Below are positions 60,603 to 64,000 of a stretch of 64,000 bases of DNA, piece after piece. Position 1 is the stretch's first letter, and every line of letters begins with the position of its first letter. The notes under the pieces are model-generated. The model ran no database searches and had not been told where the DNA came from. It worked only from the letters and a program-made list of their open reading frames with translations. The stretch is from Oscillospiraceae bacterium (GTDB lineage: Bacteria > Bacillota > Clostridia > Oscillospirales > Ruminococcaceae): positions 1-64,000 of the forward strand of contig WRCY01000006.1 of NCBI GenBank assembly GCA_009783695.1, in the 5' to 3' direction. The translations under genes and the position numbers were made by a program.

Positions 60603-61469
60603 TTAGTTTATATTTAAAAACGTAATCAAATCCATATTTTCGAGCACGCCCCAGATTATGCAAAGGACACCCAGAATCGCGGTGTAAACACCGAATATTT
60701 TAAACTTTTCTTTTTTAGCTATAATCTTCACAAGTTTAATCGCGAAAAAGCCGACTGCGGCTGAAACGATAAAACCTGTTAAAAGTTCGGGGTAATTCAA
60801 TACTATGTCGCTTTGGAGCGCTTCGCGCAGCTCAAGCAGCCCCCCGCCCAGAATCGCGGGGATTCCCAGTATAAATGAAAACGCAACGGCAGTCTGCCGC
60901 GAGAATCCGCACAAAAGCCCGGCGGTAATCGTCGAGCCCGAACGCGAAACCCCGGGGAAAAGCGCGACGCACTGAAACAGACCGACTACGACAGCGTCAG
61001 TGATTTTCATATTTTTACCCGTCTTCATGCCTTTTACGCAGGCGTCGGACAGGAACAGCAGAATAGCCGTGAAAATAAAAGCGCAGCCCTCAAAAATTAT
61101 ATCGCCGTCACCTTCGGGAGCGGTAAAAAAGTCTTTAGCGAAAAGGTAAACAGGCGCTAAAAGCGAGGTCGCGATTATAGTCATGAAGAGCATTCTTCGG
61201 TTGTCATTCATCGCGCTCCACTTGAACTTGCCTGTAAAAACATCGGCGATTGTCAGAAAAAATTCTTTAATCATTCCGAGAATTATATCGCGGAAAGCGA
61301 TGAAAACAGCAACCAAAGTACCGAGGTGAAGCACTACAATTACAAGAAGGCTGTCCTCGCGCGGCTCTATAAAATGCCCGAAAACCGATAAGTGCCCGGA
61401 GCTTGAAACCGGCAGAAACTCCGTAAGCCCCTGTATAATAGCTTTAATAATTATGTTTAAGTATTCCAT
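60603..61469 (-). CDS. uppP: Undecaprenyl-diphosphatase
   Basis: 288 aa, BacA/UppP type integral membrane phosphatase. QGLTEFLPVSSSGHL (catalytic E-rich motif) and PGVSRSGSTITAGLLCGFSR with the phosphate-binding Ser/Arg are both present, along with about eight TM helices. Recycles undecaprenyl-PP for wall synthesis and may give bacitracin tolerance. A long bidirectional terminator separates it from the H1-tailed gene. Confidence 0.95.
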   Translation of the reverse strand: MEYLNIIIKAIIQGLTEFLPVSSSGHLSVFGHFIEPREDSLLVIVVLHLGTLVAVFIAFRDIILGMIKEFFLTIADVFTGKFKWSAMNDNRRMLFMTIIATSLLAPVYLFAKDFFTAPEGDGDIIFEGCAFIFTAILLFLSDACVKGMKTGKNMKITDAVVVGLFQCVALFPGVSRSGSTITAGLLCGFSRQTAVAFSFILGIPAILGGGLLELREALQSDIVLNYPELLTGFIVSAAVGFFAIKLVKIIAKKEKFKIFGVYTAILGVLCIIWGVLENMDLITFLNIN

Positions 61470-61506
61470 TCAAATCTCTTTTGTTTTATATTTAATTTTA
61501 AGTATA

Positions 61507-61560
61507 CTCAATTAAACTGAAAAATACTGATGTACTTTTCAGTTTAATTGAGTTTTTGCA
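61507..61560. terminator. Bidirectional terminator
   Basis: CTCAATTAAACTGAAAA and TTTTCAGTTTAATTGAG form a 17-bp stem with T-runs on both sides. Confidence 0.8.
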
Positions 61561-61562
61561 AT

Positions 61563-62237
61563 TTATGAGAGCAGGCAGCTTTTAATAATGTCACAGAGCG
61601 CTTTTGCCTGGTCGCTTGCATCGGATTTTCTCATAAGCGCGCGAAGCAGCAGCACCGCGCCCTCTTCGTCAAGATTCGCGATTGCCTTTTGAAGTTTCGG
61701 CGATTTCGGAATTGAAACCTGGATGAAGACTTCATTGTTTTTCGGTGAAGCGGGCTGTTCGGCTTTCGGGGCCGGAGCTGCTTTTTTCGCCACCGCTTTC
61801 GGTGCTGCTTTTACAGCGGCTTTGCGCCCTCTTTTTGCGGGCTTTTCCGCTTTGACGGCAGCCGCTTTTTTCGAGGGTTTCGCAGCTATTGCCTTAGCCG
61901 CTGCGCCTTTTTTGACGGCAACTGCAAGCTTCTTCTCGGTTAAAAAGCTTTTAAGGACATCATCGCTGAACTCGCCTGTTTCGTCGGATTCACCTGTGTA
62001 ATAGTAAGGCGAAACATCAAGAATCTGCGCCATTGCAAGAATCATTTTCGGGGAAGCCGTGCCTCTTTGAAAAGCGTTGTAGAAAGTGTTCTGTGTTAGC
62101 CCGGACAGTGCGTGTATTGCCTTTTTGACTTCACTTGAAGCTGTTTTATAACCTTCTGAAATTCTTTCGCGTGTCTTTTGCGCATCAATACTTAAATTGG
62201 TTTTTTTGAATCCTTCAAATTGCTTTGCGGTCAACAT
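61563..62237 (-). CDS. HTH protein with histone H1-like lysine/alanine tail
   Basis: 224 aa. The first 95 residues look like a regulator: GLTQNTFYNAFQRGTASPKM and ILDVSPYYYTG suggest an XRE-type helix-turn-helix. Residues about 105-165 form a lysine/alanine/proline-rich tract (PKAVAKKAAPAPKAEQPAS, KPAKRGRKAAVKAAPK) typical of histone H1-like bacterial proteins. A folded C-terminal part (about 170-224) has IPKSPKLQKAIANLDEEGAV and ALCDIIKSCLL. DNA binding or nucleoid organisation is inferred. Its minus-strand promoter (TTGACA-N17-TACACT) lies upstream, next to the end of spo0A. Confidence 0.65.
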   Translation of the reverse strand: MLTAKQFEGFKKTNLSIDAQKTRERISEGYKTASSEVKKAIHALSGLTQNTFYNAFQRGTASPKMILAMAQILDVSPYYYTGESDETGEFSDDVLKSFLTEKKLAVAVKKGAAAKAIAAKPSKKAAAVKAEKPAKRGRKAAVKAAPKAVAKKAAPAPKAEQPASPKNNEVFIQVSIPKSPKLQKAIANLDEEGAVLLLRALMRKSDASDQAKALCDIIKSCLLS

Positions 62238-62317
62238 TAATTGAACCCTCCGATACTTTTAATTAGTATATATAGTGTAACAGAATAAGGAAAATATGTC
62301 AAGTTTTTATTGGTGAT

Positions 62318-62358
62318 AAGAAAAAAGGAACGCTTTATTCAAAAACGTTCCTTTAATT
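62318..62358 (-). terminator. spo0A terminator
   Basis: Minus strand AAAGGAACG / CGTTCCTTT stem followed by TTTTC. Confidence 0.8.
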
Positions 62359-62361
62359 TTT

Positions 62362-63174
62362 CTACTTCATCGGCATACGATTTTTAAACTGCAGCCTCAG
62401 CTTGTCCGCAATAAGCGCGATGAATTCCGAGTTTGTCGGCTTGCCCCGCTGCGTATGTATGGTGTAACCGAAAAAGCTGTTCAGAATTTCGACATCGCCT
62501 CTGTCCCACGCGATTTCGATTGCGTGGCGGATTGCGCGCTCGACGCGGGATGAAGTCGTGCTGTATTTTTTCGCGACCGTGGGGTAAAGTAGTTTTGTAA
62601 CGCAGTTAATCATTTCATTGTCCTCGACCGAGAGCAGAATCGCGGTCCGCAGATAATGATACCCTTTGATGTGGGCGGGGATTCCGATTTGGTGGATGAT
62701 TTCAGTGACGACGTACTCAATGTCGTTTGGAACATTGTCGTGAACATTGTATTCTACGTTAACATTGCCGCCGATACCTACGTTCGCGCTTCCATGGGCT
62801 CCGCCGATTAGATTTTCCACACGTGCAGCAAGCGCGCCCGGTTCAAAAGGTCTTACCATATAATACCGCGCGCCCGCGTCCATGACTTCCCGTTCCACCT
62901 GGGGTGAATCATAACTCGAAACAACGATTGTTATAGGCATTTTGGGAAGCTCGTCCTTGATTTTTGCCATGAGGGATACAGCGTCGAACTCCGGCATTTT
63001 GGCGTCAATCACAAGCACGTCGGGCAGCTCATGCCTCAGCGTGTCGAAAATTGCCTTTCCGTTGCGCGGTCTTGTTACAGCATACATACCCTTTTGCTTA
63101 AGGAGGGAGGCCCAGGCGAGCCCGTTTTCCATGCTGTCGTCACCAATTAAGATTTTGAATTGCTTTGTTGTCAT
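62362..63174 (-). CDS. spo0A: Sporulation master regulator Spo0A
   Basis: 270 aa. N-terminal receiver (1-125) with the acidic pocket (IGDDS), phospho-Asp in [12 protein letters not shown] and a conserved Lys replaced by VRPFE (the usual KPF Lys reads Arg). The C-terminal Spo0A effector (about 150-270) has [16 protein letters not shown], the recognition helix in [18 protein letters not shown] and [16 protein letters not shown] 63174 follows GGAGG by 5 nt. Promoter TTGCAT-N17-TAAAAT at 63206-63234. The usual upstream spoIVB gene is absent from the flank, which instead leads to the DUF378 gene. Confidence 0.93.
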   Translation of the reverse strand: MTTKQFKILIGDDSMENGLAWASLLKQKGMYAVTRPRNGKAIFDTLRHELPDVLVIDAKMPEFDAVSLMAKIKDELPKMPITIVVSSYDSPQVEREVMDAGARYYMVRPFEPGALAARVENLIGGAHGSANVGIGGNVNVEYNVHDNVPNDIEYVVTEIIHQIGIPAHIKGYHYLRTAILLSVEDNEMINCVTKLLYPTVAKKYSTTSSRVERAIRHAIEIAWDRGDVEILNSFFGYTIHTQRGKPTNSEFIALIADKLRLQFKNRMPMK

Positions 63175-63205
63175 TTTTACCTCCAAGATTTATACTTCGT
63201 CTTTT

Positions 63206-63234
63206 ATTTTACCACAAGGATTTCGGAAATGCAA
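63206..63234 (-). promoter_or_regulatory. spo0A promoter
   Basis: Minus strand TTGCAT (63229-63234) and TAAAAT (63206-63211), spacer 17 bp. Confidence 0.65.
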
Positions 63235-63408
63235 CAGGTAATTTGGATAAATTTACAATATGCTTAAAAAGCGCAGAAACCCTTTTATAATGAGAGTGAG
63301 CATACTTTTGTGACATAATTATCTATGAAAAATCAAGCGATTCTTTGTAGAAAACGTCAAAGAATACAGCTTGCCGTAGTATAATATCACCAAAATAATT
63401 AAATAACA

Positions 63409-63462
63409 TGTCGAATCATGTCGAAATATAGCAAAAAAAGATTTACGAAAAAAATGTATAAT
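63409..63462 (+). promoter_or_regulatory. Tandem Spo0A boxes with TATAAT upstream of the DUF378 gene
   Basis: TGTCGAA occurs at 63409-63415 and 63419-63425, 10 bp apart, and TATAAT at 63457-63462. The boxes would sit about 45-60 bp upstream of transcription, with no good -35 box: the layout of a Spo0A-activated promoter. The boxes could equally repress the divergent spo0A. Confidence 0.6.
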
Positions 63463-63490
63463 AATAAACGGATAACAAATACTAAAGGCG

Positions 63491-63511
63491 ACGCTGCGAA
63501 AAGCAGGGTCA
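63491..63511 (+). promoter_or_regulatory. Small hairpin in the DUF378 leader
   Basis: GAC-G-CTGC-GAAAA-GCAG-G-GTC, with a GNRA-like loop, about 40 nt before the start. Confidence 0.35.
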
Positions 63512-63554
63512 TAAAATAATCTGAAACATCGTCTTTGCAAAGGAGAATTTTGTT

Positions 63555-63782
63555 ATGATGGACAGAATCGCATTATTTATACTTTTACTCGGCGGTTTAA
63601 ACTGGGGACTTGTCGGACTATTTAGATTTGACCTTATTGCATGGGCATTCGGCGGAAGCGCATCGGTAATCAGCAGATTGATATATATCCTTGTGGCGCT
63701 AAGTGCGGTTTGGTGCATTTCGCTCTTCTTCAGGAAAAACGAAGTGCTTGAAAGCAGAGAGCATCACCGCAGGTTTGACTAA
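63555..63782 (+). CDS. DUF378 membrane protein
   Basis: 75 aa. Two TM helices with the family motif LLLGGLNWGLVGLFRFDLIA and LIYILVALSAVWCIS. DUF378 proteins are small, conserved and of unknown function, common in spore formers. AAAGGAG precedes the ATG by 8 nt. Tandem Spo0A boxes upstream suggest sporulation or stationary-phase control. Confidence 0.88.
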   Translation: MMDRIALFILLLGGLNWGLVGLFRFDLIAWAFGGSASVISRLIYILVALSAVWCISLFFRKNEVLESREHHRRFD

Positions 63783-63805
63783 AGTTTAAATGAGAGTATA
63801 ATAAA

Positions 63806-63832
63806 ACCGAAGGCAGTGCCTTCGGTTTTTGT
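63806..63832. terminator. Terminator after the DUF378 gene
   Basis: AAAACCGAAGGCA / TGCCTTCGGTTTT stem with a G-containing loop and following T-run; convergent with the XRE gene. Confidence 0.8.
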
Positions 63833-63836
63833 TTTA

Positions 63837-64000
63837 TTATTTATTTTGATTCTTCAGTTCATTTATCATTTTAATTATTAAATTGACTTGATAATCGGAT
63901 AAACCTGTTACATCAACAGATTTTATTCTGTCAATCCCTAAAAGGTAATCAATGGTAACATTGAAGAAACAAGCGAGTTTAATAAGTAAACTGTATGAGG
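63837..64000 (-). CDS. C-terminal part of an XRE-family regulator (cut by window edge)
   Basis: The last 53 residues read SYSLLIKLACFFNVTIDYLLG then DYQVNLIIKMINELKNQ. FNVTIDYLLG is the standard end of an HTH_3 domain. The N-terminal recognition helix lies outside the window. Confidence 0.8.
   Translation of the reverse strand, partial: SYSLLIKLACFFNVTIDYLLGIDRIKSVDVTGLSDYQVNLIIKMINELKNQNK

Noticed and set aside
63469..63554. Known riboswitch in the DUF378 leader
   Set aside because: The small GAC/GTC hairpin with a GAAAA loop does not match any aptamer core I know.
1..64000. CRISPR array
   Set aside because: The repeated leader elements are dispersed on both strands and not regularly spaced; no cas genes are present.

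Overview
The window looks like the chromosome of an anaerobic, spore-forming Clostridia-type Firmicute, probably an uncultured Oscillospiraceae or Ruminococcaceae relative. The evidence is a Spo0A homologue, an FtsK/SpoIIIE translocase, pyruvate phosphate dikinase, a CotH-like protein, a dockerin-bearing secreted protein, strong Gram-positive ribosome sites and many canonical TTGACA-N17-TATAAT promoters. No rRNA, prophage or CRISPR array is present. Mobile DNA is limited to one decayed IS3-type transposase and a few small remnants.

Layout. 1-6.2 kb: phoU (-), then a REC/HD-GYP regulator and a 1382-aa hybrid kinase (+). 6.2-13.4 kb: orphan mazF-type toxin, mscL-nagB behind an unusual hairpin array, an HPr-like protein without its histidine, mtaB and a one-chain purL. 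13.5-26.6 kb: cell-surface block with CotH-like, transglutaminase-dockerin and lipoprotein genes, then four type IV pilin-like genes, the first of 2019 residues. 26.6-27.8 kb: decayed IS3 plus two tiny genes. 27.8-34.2 kb: cca, an mreB paralogue, DUF3788, pyrB fused to a zinc domain, DUF1893/ECF transporter pair, GNAT and a GH18 protein. 34.2-47.1 kb: glgA, cobU, pilT, ppdK, an XRE/membrane pair, araD, an HMGL-like protein, a chemoreceptor and an aminotransferase. 47.2-54.3 kb: tRNA-Arg(CCG), a second hybrid kinase (about 1880 aa, two periplasmic-binding domains) and its REC/HD-GYP partner. 54.3-64 kb: DUF3006/MBL/YgiQ/XRE operon, a type I toxin-antitoxin-like locus, ftsK, uppP, a histone H1-tailed HTH protein, spo0A, DUF378 and the end of an XRE gene.

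Themes. Two paralogous HD-GYP plus hybrid-kinase modules, a chemoreceptor, PilT and the pilin cluster suggest surface behaviour controlled by phosphorelay and cyclic di-GMP turnover.

The most striking non-coding signal is a leader element of about 75 nt that recurs at least 13 times on both strands, usually just upstream of a gene and often starting at the stop codon of the gene before. It combines an AAGTTTGAAAATAA block, a TCGGGGAAAACGTT block with a small hairpin, and a fixed Shine-Dalgarno tail GTGAAGAAAGGACTTAAT. The bases flanking the element can pair around the ribosome site, and those pairs covary between copies. I do not recognise it as a named RNA family. Other unexplained structures are a two-copy family of inverted-repeat-bounded hairpin arrays (6.7 and 45.7 kb) and a convergent-RNA toxin locus at 57.6-57.9 kb.
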